Assembly (NCBI GenBank): GCA_963808725.1
Contig: CAWEGO010000004.1
Coordinates: 186,001 to 250,000 of the forward strand
DNA length: 64,000 nt
Reading direction: 5' to 3'
From: JAHFUA01 sp963808725
Lineage (GTDB): Bacteria > Acidobacteriota > Terriglobia > Terriglobales > Acidobacteriaceae
Shown here: positions 26,605 to 34,472 of the stretch, in pieces
Layout: the number at the start of each line of letters is the position of its first letter
Numbering within the stretch: position 1 is the first letter of the stretch
Position numbers and translations under genes: made by a program
Notes under the pieces: generated by a model
What the model was told of the DNA's origin: nothing
Databases searched by the model: none
The model's input: only the letters and a program-made list of their open reading frames with translations

Positions 26605-27969
26605 ATGACCCGATCCCTCTCTGACGCCAGCACCCGCGCGATCATGACGCGCCTCGAGCAGGCGAATGCGCGGGTTGCGCGGCTCTATCCCGGCGAAACC
26701 GGACGCCGCCAGCCCGTGCACACCGTCTATGGCGGCGCTCACCTGTTTATCGCCGACATCAGCCGCAAATTGGGTGCGGCCGCGTTGCGTACCTTCGACG
26801 AATACGCGCCCGATCCCGCCACCTTCGCAAACGCGTTCGGCTTCGACCGCCGTCTGGAGGAGACCATCTATCAGCGCGTGCGCGCCAAGCTGGAGCGCGA
26901 GCCGGTAGAGGATTTTCGCATCGACTTCGAAGACGGCTACGGCAACCGTCCGGACGCGGAAGAGGACGGACACGCCATCGTCGCGGCGGAACAGATGGCT
27001 GCTGGCATGGAGGCCGGCCGCTTGCCGCCGTTCATCGGCATCCGCATCAAGCCGCTCTCAGAGGAGCTGCGCCAGCGCAGCATCCGCACCCTCGACTTGT
27101 TCGTCACCACCCTGGTACGGAAAGCCGCCGGCCGCCTGCCGTCAAATTTTGTGGTCACGCTGCCCAAGGTGATGGCGCCGGAGCAGATGTCGGCGCTCAT
27201 TGATGTTCTGGAACTCCTCGAGCGTGCCACGGGACTGCCGGCAGCATCGCTGAAGATGGAGTTCATGGTCGAGGTCACGCAGTCGGTCCTGAACGAGCGC
27301 GGAGAGTCGAACCTGCTGCACCTGGTGGCGGCGGCGCGGGGACGCTGCGTGGCCGCACACTTCGGCGCCTACGACTACACCGCCAGTTGCGGCATCACCG
27401 CGGCGCACCAGCAGATGCTGCACCCCGCCTGCGATTTCGCCAAGCACATGATGCAGGTGTCGCTGGCCGGGACCGGCATCTGGCTCTCCGACGGCGCCAC
27501 CAACGTGATGCCCGTGCCCGTTCACGCCGCCGCGCCCGTCGGCCCGCCGCTCACCGCCGAGCAGAAAGAAGAAAACCGCCGCGCGGTGCATCGCGCCTGG
27601 GCGCTCGAGTTCTCCCACATCCAGCACTCGCTCACCAACGGCTACTATCAGGGATGGGACCTCCATCCCGCGCAGTTGCCGGCGCGCTACGCGGCGGTGT
27701 ATGCATTTTTCCTGGAGAATCTGGAGGCGTCCTCCGAGCGCCTGCGCAATTTCGTGAACAAGTCGGCGCAGGCGACGCTGGTGGGCGAAGTCTTTGACGA
27801 TGCCGCCACCGGGCAAGGATTGCTCAACTACTTCCTGCGCGCCATCAATTGCGGCGCCATCACCGAGGCGGAGGCCCTCCCGCTCACCGGCTTGACGCCG
27901 GAAGAGCTGCGTTTGGCATCGTTTGTCAAGATTATCCAGGGCCGCGCGGTTGCGCGGGCGAGCCCGTAG
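26605..27969 (+). CDS. HpcH/HpaI aldolase / CitE-like protein (DUF6986 type)
   Basis: A 454-residue TIM-barrel protein related to citrate-lyase beta and malyl-CoA lyases. Seen: FRIDFEDGYGNRPDAEEDGHA (acidic metal/substrate loop, about 102-122), FVVTLPKVMAPEQM, LKMEFMVEVTQSV (metal-ligand glutamate) and HFGAYDYTASCGI. It is longer than CitE and close to the DUF6986 group sometimes annotated as phosphoenolpyruvate kinase-like. The exact C-C bond-cleaving reaction is unknown. A 22-bp sequence repeated at 29796 begins 22 nt after the stop. Confidence 0.75.
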   Translation: MTRSLSDASTRAIMTRLEQANARVARLYPGETGRRQPVHTVYGGAHLFIADISRKLGAAALRTFDEYAPDPATFANAFGFDRRLEETIYQRVRAKLEREPVEDFRIDFEDGYGNRPDAEEDGHAIVAAEQMAAGMEAGRLPPFIGIRIKPLSEELRQRSIRTLDLFVTTLVRKAAGRLPSNFVVTLPKVMAPEQMSALIDVLELLERATGLPAASLKMEFMVEVTQSVLNERGESNLLHLVAAARGRCVAAHFGAYDYTASCGITAAHQQMLHPACDFAKHMMQVSLAGTGIWLSDGATNVMPVPVHAAAPVGPPLTAEQKEENRRAVHRAWALEFSHIQHSLTNGYYQGWDLHPAQLPARYAAVYAFFLENLEASSERLRNFVNKSAQATLVGEVFDDAATGQGLLNYFLRAINCGAITEAEALPLTGLTPEELRLASFVKIIQGRAVARASP

Positions 27970-27990
27970 GGACGGTTCGGGCCGCGAGCC

Positions 27991-28012
27991 GCACCGGTTG
28001 GTCTTGCAAAGT
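27991..28012. repeat. 22-bp repeat GCACCGGTTGGTCTTGCAAA+GT, copy 1
   Basis: This sequence occurs again, identical and in the same orientation, at 29796-29817. The two copies bracket a TetR-type regulator, a divergent membrane protein gene and a tRNA 3'-end fragment. Flanking bases differ between the copies. Confidence 0.7.
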
Positions 28013-28173
28013 AGCCGCTTCATCGCACGGGCACCCACGATTAGTTGTGCTAAATCCTGTTATCGCCAATCATCTGTGCTGGATCGCTGTGGCGGCGGTG
28101 CTGTTCGTAATCGTGCGCTGGCGGGCGCAGCGATGGAAATACTCCTGGACCGCGTTCGCGGGCCAAGAAAGGG

Positions 28174-28827
28174 CTATCGCGAGGGGTGGGCAATGTGGAA
28201 AAGGCGACCTTGCTGTACGCGCAGTCCCGGGCCGACCAGGTTTGTGAATAGAGCTTGCAATTGTTGTGGCGTCTCGCGGCCACCATGCTCGAGCCAGCAC
28301 TCAGTAATGGTGAGGAGTGAGGACGCGACAAAGCGGGAGGTCGCCGACTGCTCCAGTCCGGGGTTGATGCCATGGTCCAGTGAAAGAACTTTTTGCGCGC
28401 GAGCTTCGAAGCAGTCACGCAGAACCCTAGGTGCGGTGCCGCCGCTTGGGCCCATCAGTGCCTTGTAGAAATGGGGAACGCTGCGGCTATGCGTAAAGAA
28501 CCGAGACGCATCCAGGGCGGGCGGGTGATCGGGCGAGGGCATGAGCATGGGAGCAACGATTCGCTCGAATTGGGAGCGGAGCAGATCGTCCTTCGCAGAG
28601 TAGTGCGCGTAAAACGTTGCGCGCCCCACTCCGGCTTTCTTCGTGATGTCGCTGACGCGGATGTCGCCGTAAGGCCGGCGATGTAACAACTGAACGAAAG
28701 CTACATCAATGCGCATACGCGTTCGGCGGACGCGTTCGTCTTTGCGCCCGTCCTTGCGACGATGCGAGACATTTGCAGAATTCTGTTTTGCAACTGCCAT
28801 GCTATCGCCTTTTCCTGTTGCCGCCAT
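28174..28827 (-). CDS. TetR/AcrR-family transcriptional regulator
   Basis: A 217-residue repressor with the TetR N-terminal helix-turn-helix at about 50-80 (DIRVSDITKKAGVGRATFYAHYSAKDDLL) after a basic N-terminal tail. The C-terminal ligand-binding region is divergent. ATG 28827 and 28800 are both plausible; the former has AAGGG 8 nt upstream. It is divergent from the membrane protein at 28855, with only 27 nt between the starts if 28827 is used, so the operator may overlap both translation starts. Confidence 0.87.
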   Translation of the reverse strand: MAATGKGDSMAVAKQNSANVSHRRKDGRKDERVRRTRMRIDVAFVQLLHRRPYGDIRVSDITKKAGVGRATFYAHYSAKDDLLRSQFERIVAPMLMPSPDHPPALDASRFFTHSRSVPHFYKALMGPSGGTAPRVLRDCFEARAQKVLSLDHGINPGLEQSATSRFVASSLLTITECWLEHGGRETPQQLQALFTNLVGPGLRVQQGRLFHIAHPSR

Positions 28828-28854
28828 GTAAGCGCCCTTTATAGCATCACCGCG

Positions 28855-29538
28855 ATGGCAACGACAACTAACGACCCTCTCCGGCGGATCTTGGCCGCGG
28901 CACTGCTGCTGTTTCCCTGTTTATTCATCATTATGCTGCTGATGCATTTTCGGCACGGGTCGGAGTTCTTCCATTTTCGCCTGCATTACGTGCCGAGGCC
29001 GCCGGAGCGGGTGGTTCCGGCGTTGATCAAAGCGCAGAACCGATGGCCGATGGCCCATGACCCGCATGTGCTTGGATACCTCTCGCTGCCGTTGTTTCCA
29101 CTTTGCGCCTTCGCGCTCTACATGGTGGGAAGGCGGGCGCGTCCCGTCGCAAGCGCGATCGCAATGATGATCACTGTCACGGGCACTATCTACCTTGGGG
29201 GCGTATTTGGGATGTGGACAGCTTTCTATCGCGGTCTTGGCCTGGTAGATCCCGCGCACACCGATGGCGCTATCGCTACCTTCAAAGCACTGACAACCAA
29301 TCAAGGAGCGTTCCTTCTGACAACCACGCTGGCGAAACTGGCAATGGTCGGACTGGCGGCTCAGGCCTTGACGCTTATTGACAGAATTCGAACCTGGGCA
29401 GTTGCCTGCATGGTGCTCGGCGCAGGTCTGTTTCTGCTGTTCTGGGACCTCGACAACTGGATGACAATCGGCATACTGCTGATGTTGGCAGGCTTTCTGC
29501 CGGTTCGGAGAGCGCTTCTGGGGAACGAAGCGCCGTAG
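28855..29538 (+). CDS. Polytopic membrane protein of unknown function
   Basis: A 227-residue protein with about six membrane helices and no family I recognise. The first helix is LAAALLLFPCLFIIMLLM, followed by a His/Phe/Arg-rich loop (HFRHGSEFFHFRLHYVPRPPERVV). ATG 28855 is used because translation starts just before the first helix. Its divergent position against the TetR gene suggests it is that regulator's target. The gap behind it (29539-29879) contains only a tRNA-end fragment and a 22-bp repeat. Confidence 0.7.
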   Translation: MATTTNDPLRRILAAALLLFPCLFIIMLLMHFRHGSEFFHFRLHYVPRPPERVVPALIKAQNRWPMAHDPHVLGYLSLPLFPLCAFALYMVGRRARPVASAIAMMITVTGTIYLGGVFGMWTAFYRGLGLVDPAHTDGAIATFKALTTNQGAFLLTTTLAKLAMVGLAAQALTLIDRIRTWAVACMVLGAGLFLLFWDLDNWMTIGILLMLAGFLPVRRALLGNEAP

Positions 29539-29584
29539 CCCTCTAGCGGGTGGCCCACACTTTGGCCGACTTCGGCGAAGGTAA

Positions 29585-29610
29585 TGGTCGGCCCTGCAGG
29601 ATTCGAACTT
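29585..29610 (-). other. tRNA 3'-end fragment (T-loop to CCA), possible attachment-site scar
   Basis: The minus strand reads TTCGAATCCTGC (T-loop and 3' T-stem) followed by AGGGCCG, A and CCA, that is, the last 23 nt of a tRNA including the encoded CCA. The preceding bases do not pair with the T-stem, and no anticodon or D arm is present, so it is not a gene. Tyrosine integrases typically duplicate this tRNA segment, which makes an att remnant the likeliest explanation. No integrase remains nearby. The rest of the 29539-29879 gap shows a GCCGACTTCGGC mini-palindrome (29570-29581) and the repeat at 29796. Confidence 0.55.
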
Positions 29611-29795
29611 AATTGGCGATAAATCGCGTTAGCACTAATTGAACTGTTCGTGGTGCAATTTGCCCTTTCTGGGGCTCTCCCCTCGCCGGATTGTTAGTGA
29701 GAACGGTTTTACAGAAATGACCGGCATTGCAGCCGGAAAGCTCTTCCGTCCAAACCCACGCGTGGGCGGCATTTCAGAGACTGAGCCACTACCCC

Positions 29796-29817
29796 GCACC
29801 GGTTGGTCTTGCAAAGT
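29796..29817. repeat. 22-bp repeat GCACCGGTTGGTCTTGCAAA+GT, copy 2
   Basis: Identical to 27991-28012. In this copy the flanks make a perfect 7-bp stem: CCCGCAC (29793-29799) pairs with GTGCGGG (29815-29821). It lies about 60 nt before the STAS gene, so it could act in that gene's leader. Confidence 0.7.
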
Positions 29818-29879
29818 GCGGGCAACGGCGCTACGCTTGCTTGAATTTTGCGGCCTGGGGACCGCGCTGGGAGGCGGCT

Positions 29880-30236
29880 ATGGCTCTGAAGATCGCGACC
29901 CACGAGGCGGATGGTGTCACCGTAGTTACCTGCAACGGACGCATCGTCTTTGGCGAAGAGGCAGCGGATCTCCGCGACGTGGTCAAGGGCGTGCTCTCGC
30001 GCGCCAGACAAATCGTCATCGACCTGAGCGGGGTCAGCTACATCGATAGCGGCGGCCTGGGAACGCTGGTCGGGCTCTACACCTCGGCCCGCAACCAGGG
30101 CGGCGAAATCAAGCTGGCCCATCTGACCCAGCGCGTGCACGACCAGCTCCAGATCACCAAGCTGATCACTGTCTTCGAGTGCTACGACAACGAGCAGGCG
30201 GCGGTGAACGCTTTCCCGCGGCGGGCCACCGCCTGA
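29880..30236 (+). CDS. STAS-domain anti-anti-sigma factor, second copy
   Basis: A 118-residue single STAS domain with YIDSGGLGTL (candidate phospho-serine 57). It is clearly paralogous to the protein at 2765-3133 (shared GRIV.GEE, SYIDS.GLGTLVGLYTSAR, GGEIKLA and QITKL blocks). ATG 29880 was chosen because homology begins there; an open frame extends further upstream but looks non-coding. No cognate kinase or phosphatase is adjacent. Confidence 0.88.
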   Translation: MALKIATHEADGVTVVTCNGRIVFGEEAADLRDVVKGVLSRARQIVIDLSGVSYIDSGGLGTLVGLYTSARNQGGEIKLAHLTQRVHDQLQITKLITVFECYDNEQAAVNAFPRRATA

Positions 30237-30248
30237 TCCGACTGGCGC

Positions 30249-30695
30249 TTACCCCGTGCGCTTCCGGCGGCGCGCCGCCTTGCTGCGCTTCTTCAGTTCT
30301 TCTTCCGAGTACAGGCTGCCGCGGCATTGGCGAGCCCGGCAGTGGCAGGGCACATCACCTTCGCCGTCATACAGATTGTAGTCGTAGGTGAGTTCTTCGC
30401 CGGCGCGGATATCGCGGATGGCCCAGATCCACACCCGCCCGCGGATCTCGTCGGCCTCGCAGTTGGGATCGCAGGAGTGGTTGATCAGCGCCGCGATGCC
30501 AGTACCATCGATCACCTGCTTGCCGCCGGTAAGTCCGAAGAGATAGGTGATGTCGTCGCCATCGTAGCGCCGGTCGGCTTCCGGGATGCTGATGCGCTCG
30601 CCCGTGTACTCGATGATGCGCGTGCCCCGGCGGATGGGCGTCGTGGTGTAACAACCTTCCCGGTGAATGCGCGAGGAGCGGATGAGCAGTCCCAT
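30249..30695 (-). CDS. SET-domain protein (putative lysine methyltransferase)
   Basis: A compact 148-residue SET domain with all key motifs: an N-terminal SxIHREGCYTTTPIRRGTRIIEYTGE, the knot-forming NHSCDPNCEA (SAM/lysine-channel residues), GEELTYDYN with the catalytic-site tyrosine, and a post-SET C-x-C-x4-CRG (CHCRARQCRG) zinc cluster. The tail is very basic (KKRSKAARRRKR). In eukaryotes such enzymes methylate histone and non-histone lysines; bacterial substrates are mostly unknown. It is encoded 35 nt downstream of a small basic-protein gene in the same direction. Confidence 0.9.
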   Translation of the reverse strand: MGLLIRSSRIHREGCYTTTPIRRGTRIIEYTGERISIPEADRRYDGDDITYLFGLTGGKQVIDGTGIAALINHSCDPNCEADEIRGRVWIWAIRDIRAGEELTYDYNLYDGEGDVPCHCRARQCRGSLYSEEELKKRSKAARRRKRTG

Positions 30696-30730
30696 GCCGC
30701 GATTGGATGCGCGGGCACGCGGCTGAGCTT

Positions 30731-30961
30731 CTAGGACTCGCAGCGGTGGGTGAGCCGGTGGGCCTCGATGCGCGCCGCGCTCTTGGCCAGACGGCGCTGC
30801 AGGTAAGCCTCAAAGTCGCCACGACGCACCAGCGCCGAGACGACCCTCTCCTGTCCCGCTTCGGCGGCAGCGTATTGGCGGGCGCGGCGCCGGCACAATG
30901 TCAGGTCTTTGAAGACCACGGTGGCCTCCTGGCGCAGGGCGGTTAAGTTAGCGCATTCCAT
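30731..30961 (-). CDS. Small basic/helical hypothetical protein
   Basis: A 76-residue protein, probably all helix, with many Arg/Ala/Glu residues (LCRRRARQYAAAEAGQERVVSALVRRGDFEAYLQRRLAK). No family recognised. ATG 30961 is chosen because TATAAT lies 6 nt upstream, the spacing of a leaderless transcript; there is no ribosome site. It is followed by the SET-domain gene, so the two may share a transcript. Confidence 0.55.
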   Translation of the reverse strand: MECANLTALRQEATVVFKDLTLCRRRARQYAAAEAGQERVVSALVRRGDFEAYLQRRLAKSAARIEAHRLTHRCES

Positions 30962-30967
30962 GGGGGC

Positions 30968-30973
30968 ATTATA
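30968..30973 (-). promoter_or_regulatory. Perfect -10 box at leaderless distance
   Basis: TATAAT on the minus strand ends 6 nt before the ATG at 30961, so transcription would begin at or next to the start codon. No convincing -35 hexamer was seen. Confidence 0.4.
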
Positions 30974-31095
30974 ATCCGTGCGGTCGAAAAGCCGGCCAAC
31001 CATCCGGCACCTCCGCGGGAAGAAAAAGTAACCGCGCGGAAGTACGGAGGTCACGAGCTTGGGCGCTGGCGGCAGAGCAGGCGGTGCTCCGCTAG

Positions 31096-31296
31096 TTATC
31101 GCGGACTGACGCCTTCGCGTTTGGACTCCGCTTCCTGCTCGGCCAGCAGGCGGTCCCGCATGGCGATTCGGCTAAACACCGCGTTGAGGACGAATCCACT
31201 CAAGGTGCGGCGCTCGTCGCGGGCAGTGCGGCGGATCCTCTCGGCTTCTTCCTCGGTGCAACGTACGAACACTGCAGCCTTCTTGATACGTGGCAT
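31096..31296 (-). CDS. Ribbon-helix-helix-like small protein (CopG/DUF1778-like)
   Basis: A 66-residue protein with a short beta strand (AVFVRCTEEEAERIRRTARDERRTLSGFVLNAVFSRI) characteristic of ribbon-helix-helix DNA-binding proteins and antitoxins. The basic N-terminus MPRIKK precedes the strand. AGGGG lies before the ATG. No toxin-like gene is adjacent, so an antitoxin role is not supported. Confidence 0.6.
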   Translation of the reverse strand: MPRIKKAAVFVRCTEEEAERIRRTARDERRTLSGFVLNAVFSRIAMRDRLLAEQEAESKREGVSPR

Positions 31297-31466
31297 GGGT
31301 TCCCCTTTAGGCTTACGATATCACCCTCTAGCCTTGGCAATCCACTTGCAAATATTGCTATATGAGTAAACGCCCTTACAAGCCATCGCAGCCAGATACC
31401 TTAGGTCATCGGGATTCCCGAAGTAACGTGGCCACAGTGTGGCGCCTGGGGAGGGGGTCGGCTAAC

Positions 31467-32738
31467 TTACACGATTCGAGGCGCGGGCAAAGGGCAGATA
31501 TACCTTCCCTTGTACCCCTTGTCTCGCAACTTGGGAATCAACTCGCTCGCGATATGCCAAGACAACAGCAGAGCGTATTCCGGCGGGTCCTTATAGAGGC
31601 GGGATTCTTCAAGCACTGGGATCAGGGTCCCTGGCATGTACCGTCCGATCTTGAGAGAGCCCCTGACTTCGAGCACGCAGTCGAGAATCCCATCATCCAA
31701 GCCCACATAGCTGATCAGAGTGCTGGCGCGGGAAGGGGCGCCAATGCCGTAAATCCGTTGTCCGCGCTTCTTGATCTCGCCCAGCAGGCCATACAACTCC
31801 AGCTTGGATTGAACTACCCTATCCTTGAAGTCCTTGAGGTGTTGCGCATCCAGACCAGCCGCCGCCTCATCCCGCAAGATGCCGCTTACCGACGGCCGGA
31901 TGGGATACTCCCCGGTGTGCGCGGCATAGACGCGGATGGAGCCGCCATGGGTGGGAATGCGCCGGGCGTGGATCACCTCCAGGCCATGCATCCTGAGGAG
32001 ATATTGAAGGCTTTGCAACGAGTAATAACGGAGATGTTCGTGGTAAATAGTGTCGTACTGAAGCGTTTCCACGAGGGCCAGCAGGTAATGCGATTCGGTG
32101 ACAAAAACGCTCTTCTCCCCCATGAGCAGCAGGATACTTTCAACGATCTCGTGGATGTGTTCGATATGGGCGAAGACGTTGGTTGCGGTGACGATTTTGG
32201 CCGGGCCGTGCTGCTTGCGGGTCTGTTCTGCCATGGGGCGATCGAAAAAACCGATGGTGGTCGGGACGCCGCGCTGGTTTGCCAGGTTCCCCACCTGGCT
32301 GGGCTCGATGCCCAGTACCCGGTGCCCACCCCGCTGAAAGTTGCTTAGCAACGTGCCATCGTTCGATCCGATGTCGATGGCGAGGTCCTGCGGTCCCAGG
32401 GGCACGATCCCTTGCGACTCCGCGTAAAGGTCGGCAAAATTATCCCGCAAGATCTTGGTGGTGCCGCTGGTGTAGGGATAGTCGGCCGGGAAAAGAATCT
32501 CTTTGTCAACAATGAGGCCAAGCTGGACCAGGTTGCATTGCGGACAGACCAGCACCAGGGCGGGGTAAGCCGGTTGTTCCCGCGGCCATTCGCCAATGGT
32601 TCTCATCTGATTCACGGGCGGCAGGTAGCCCAGGAACAGGACCGGCGACAGAGGAGCGTGGCCACAGACCTGGCAGCGCTCGACCACCACGCTCGCGCCG
32701 GTGCGGGCGGCCAGCGGCGCCGTATCCAAGATTGCCAT
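31467..32738 (-). CDS. SAM-dependent C-methyltransferase (sugar C-methyltransferase type)
   Basis: A 423-residue three-part enzyme as in NDP-deoxysugar C-methyltransferases: N-terminal zinc motif (CQVCG at about 22-26 with CPQC near 64-67), SAM-binding core DIGSNDGTLL, and a C-terminal Methyltransf_14-like domain (YGIGAPSRASTLISYVGL). ATG 32738 is supported by AAGGAGG 5 nt upstream; the longer frame is not. It is the last gene of the sugar operon. In the family it methylates keto-deoxysugars at C-3 or related positions, but the substrate here is unknown. Confidence 0.87.
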   Translation of the reverse strand: MAILDTAPLAARTGASVVVERCQVCGHAPLSPVLFLGYLPPVNQMRTIGEWPREQPAYPALVLVCPQCNLVQLGLIVDKEILFPADYPYTSGTTKILRDNFADLYAESQGIVPLGPQDLAIDIGSNDGTLLSNFQRGGHRVLGIEPSQVGNLANQRGVPTTIGFFDRPMAEQTRKQHGPAKIVTATNVFAHIEHIHEIVESILLLMGEKSVFVTESHYLLALVETLQYDTIYHEHLRYYSLQSLQYLLRMHGLEVIHARRIPTHGGSIRVYAAHTGEYPIRPSVSGILRDEAAAGLDAQHLKDFKDRVVQSKLELYGLLGEIKKRGQRIYGIGAPSRASTLISYVGLDDGILDCVLEVRGSLKIGRYMPGTLIPVLEESRLYKDPPEYALLLSWHIASELIPKLRDKGYKGRYICPLPAPRIV

Positions 32739-32748
32739 CGAGGCCTCC

Positions 32749-33738
32749 TTACCCCTCTCGGGCTGCCGGGGCCAGGTGGAAGTTCTCGTCATACCACTTC
32801 GCCGTGATCGCCAGGCCCTCCGACAGGGCAACCCTCGGACTATATCCCAGGGCCTGGATTTTGGCGATGTCGGGACAACGGCGGCGAGCTCCGCCCAGGG
32901 CCGGCGGGCCGGGGACGATTTCCACGCGCTTGCCGAAATAAGCGCCCACCCGGCGCGCCAGTTCAGCGATGGCGATTTCTTCCTGCGTTCCGATGTTGTA
33001 GATGCCTAAGTGGACCCCGCCCCGCAGCACGGCCATCAAGCCCTCGATGAAATCCTCGATGAAAACAAAAGACCGCGTCTGCTCGCCGGTGCCCTGGATG
33101 GGAAAGCGGACGGTATCGGATTCGGGACGGAGCAGCCGGCGCATGCGGAGCACGAATTGCGGGATCACATGTTCCCAGCCCATGTCGGGGCCATAGACGT
33201 TGTGGGGCCGAACGATGAGCACACGGCGCACCCGGTTGCAGCCATAGTTCAGGGCCATGACCTCGCTGATGATTTTGCCGGCAGCATAGGAGTAGCGCGG
33301 ATTGCTGGGATCGGGGATCAATAGCGGAACCGCCTCGCTGGTGGGAAACGACGGGGGATCCTGATAAACCTCGGAACTGGACGCCAGCACCAGTTCGGAT
33401 ACCTGGTGCTGAAGACAGGCATCGAGGACATTGGTGATGCCCTTGACGGCTACCTCTAAAACCAGATCGGGCTGGGTGTAGAAAAACTCCGTCCCGTTGA
33501 CGAACGCCAGGTGGCAGACCGAGTCGGCCCCGCGCAAGGCGCGCTCCACCGCTTCTCGATTCCGGATGTCGCCCGCCACATACTCGAACTCGCCGGCCAC
33601 GTCCTGCAAGCGCTCTCTGCACCCGCGCGAGCCATTGTCGAAGACGCGCACTCGGTTTCCCTCCCGCACCAGCCGCCGCACCAGAGCGCTGCCCAGGAAA
33701 CCCGCCCCACCGGTTACCACATAAGTCTTCAACGACAT
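32749..33738 (-). CDS. NAD-dependent sugar-nucleotide epimerase/dehydratase
   Basis: A 329-residue extended short-chain dehydrogenase with TGGAGFLG (9-16), SSSEVYQDP and the catalytic YSYAAGK tyrosine-lysine pair. It acts on a nucleotide sugar in the cytoplasm (4-epimerase or 4,6-dehydratase; the sequence does not separate them). Its start overlaps the preceding methyltransferase by 10 nt. Confidence 0.88.
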   Translation of the reverse strand: MSLKTYVVTGGAGFLGSALVRRLVREGNRVRVFDNGSRGCRERLQDVAGEFEYVAGDIRNREAVERALRGADSVCHLAFVNGTEFFYTQPDLVLEVAVKGITNVLDACLQHQVSELVLASSSEVYQDPPSFPTSEAVPLLIPDPSNPRYSYAAGKIISEVMALNYGCNRVRRVLIVRPHNVYGPDMGWEHVIPQFVLRMRRLLRPESDTVRFPIQGTGEQTRSFVFIEDFIEGLMAVLRGGVHLGIYNIGTQEEIAIAELARRVGAYFGKRVEIVPGPPALGGARRRCPDIAKIQALGYSPRVALSEGLAITAKWYDENFHLAPAAREG

Positions 33739-34472
33739 GATGGCTTCATACCAAAACTAATAAGGAAAGTGCCCCACCAGCGCTCAAGTGCAGACATCCC
33801 CAGTACTGTTTCATAGGCGTTGTAGAGCGGCAGAAACCGCCTTGCCACCCGGCCCTCCACGTAGCGGTAGGTGATCCCACCGATCCCCCGCACGCTGATC
33901 GCCTCGAAGCCCGCCTGTTGCAACTCGCGCCCGAGTTGGGCGCGGGTCAGGAGCACCTCGTTATCCGTCTTGCCGGCTTGGGAATAGAAAGGCGAAGTCG
34001 GGCTGCGGTAGAGCCACATGGAAGGCGAGTGCGCGCTCGGATCAAAGGCGAAGACTCTGCCCCCTGGCTTGAGCACGCGAAAGGCTTCGCGGAGAATTCG
34101 GCTGCGCAGCCGCGACTCGGGGAAGTGGTGCAGAACGCCCGAGAACACGACGATGTCCAGAGTCTCGTCCGGCGCGGCTAGTTCGGTAATGTCGCCGACC
34201 CGGTAGGTTTCGCAGGAGGCCTGCGCCTGCGCCGCCCGAATGCTGCCGGGGGAGATGTCGATTCCAAGCACGTCGAGATCGAACTGAAGCAGCCGGCGGG
34301 TGAACGCGCCGGTGCCGCAGCCGCAGTCGGCACACTTCTCGCGGGCACGCGGCTTGCACAACTTCTCAAAGCGTGACAGCAATCGCCGGTAGGCTCCCTC
34401 GCCGAGAACGTCATACTCGCCGTGTTCCTCGACGAAACCGTCGAAGAATTTAACCTCCGCTTCCGGTTTCAT
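33729..34472 (-). CDS. Class I SAM-dependent methyltransferase
   Basis: A 247-residue Methyltransf_11-type enzyme. The SAM-binding loop reads ADCGCGTGAFTRRLL (about 48-62), and the acidic D at the end of the second strand is in GIDISPGS. FSGVLHHFPE and LKPGGRVFAFDPS are the next conserved blocks. AAGGGAG precedes the ATG. Within the operon it could methylate a sugar or a lipid-linked glycan; no target can be named. Confidence 0.87.
   Translation of the reverse strand: MKPEAEVKFFDGFVEEHGEYDVLGEGAYRRLLSRFEKLCKPRAREKCADCGCGTGAFTRRLLQFDLDVLGIDISPGSIRAAQAQASCETYRVGDITELAAPDETLDIVVFSGVLHHFPESRLRSRILREAFRVLKPGGRVFAFDPSAHSPSMWLYRSPTSPFYSQAGKTDNEVLLTRAQLGRELQQAGFEAISVRGIGGITYRYVEGRVARRFLPLYNAYETVLGMSALERWWGTFLISFGMKPSCR

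Noticed and set aside
29539..29640. A complete tRNA gene
   Set aside because: Only the T-loop-to-CCA end is present; no D arm, anticodon arm or 5' acceptor strand could be found.
31362..32348. 328-codon forward frame opposite the sugar C-methyltransferase
   Set aside because: Antisense to zinc and SAM motifs of the methyltransferase; no homology-like pattern.
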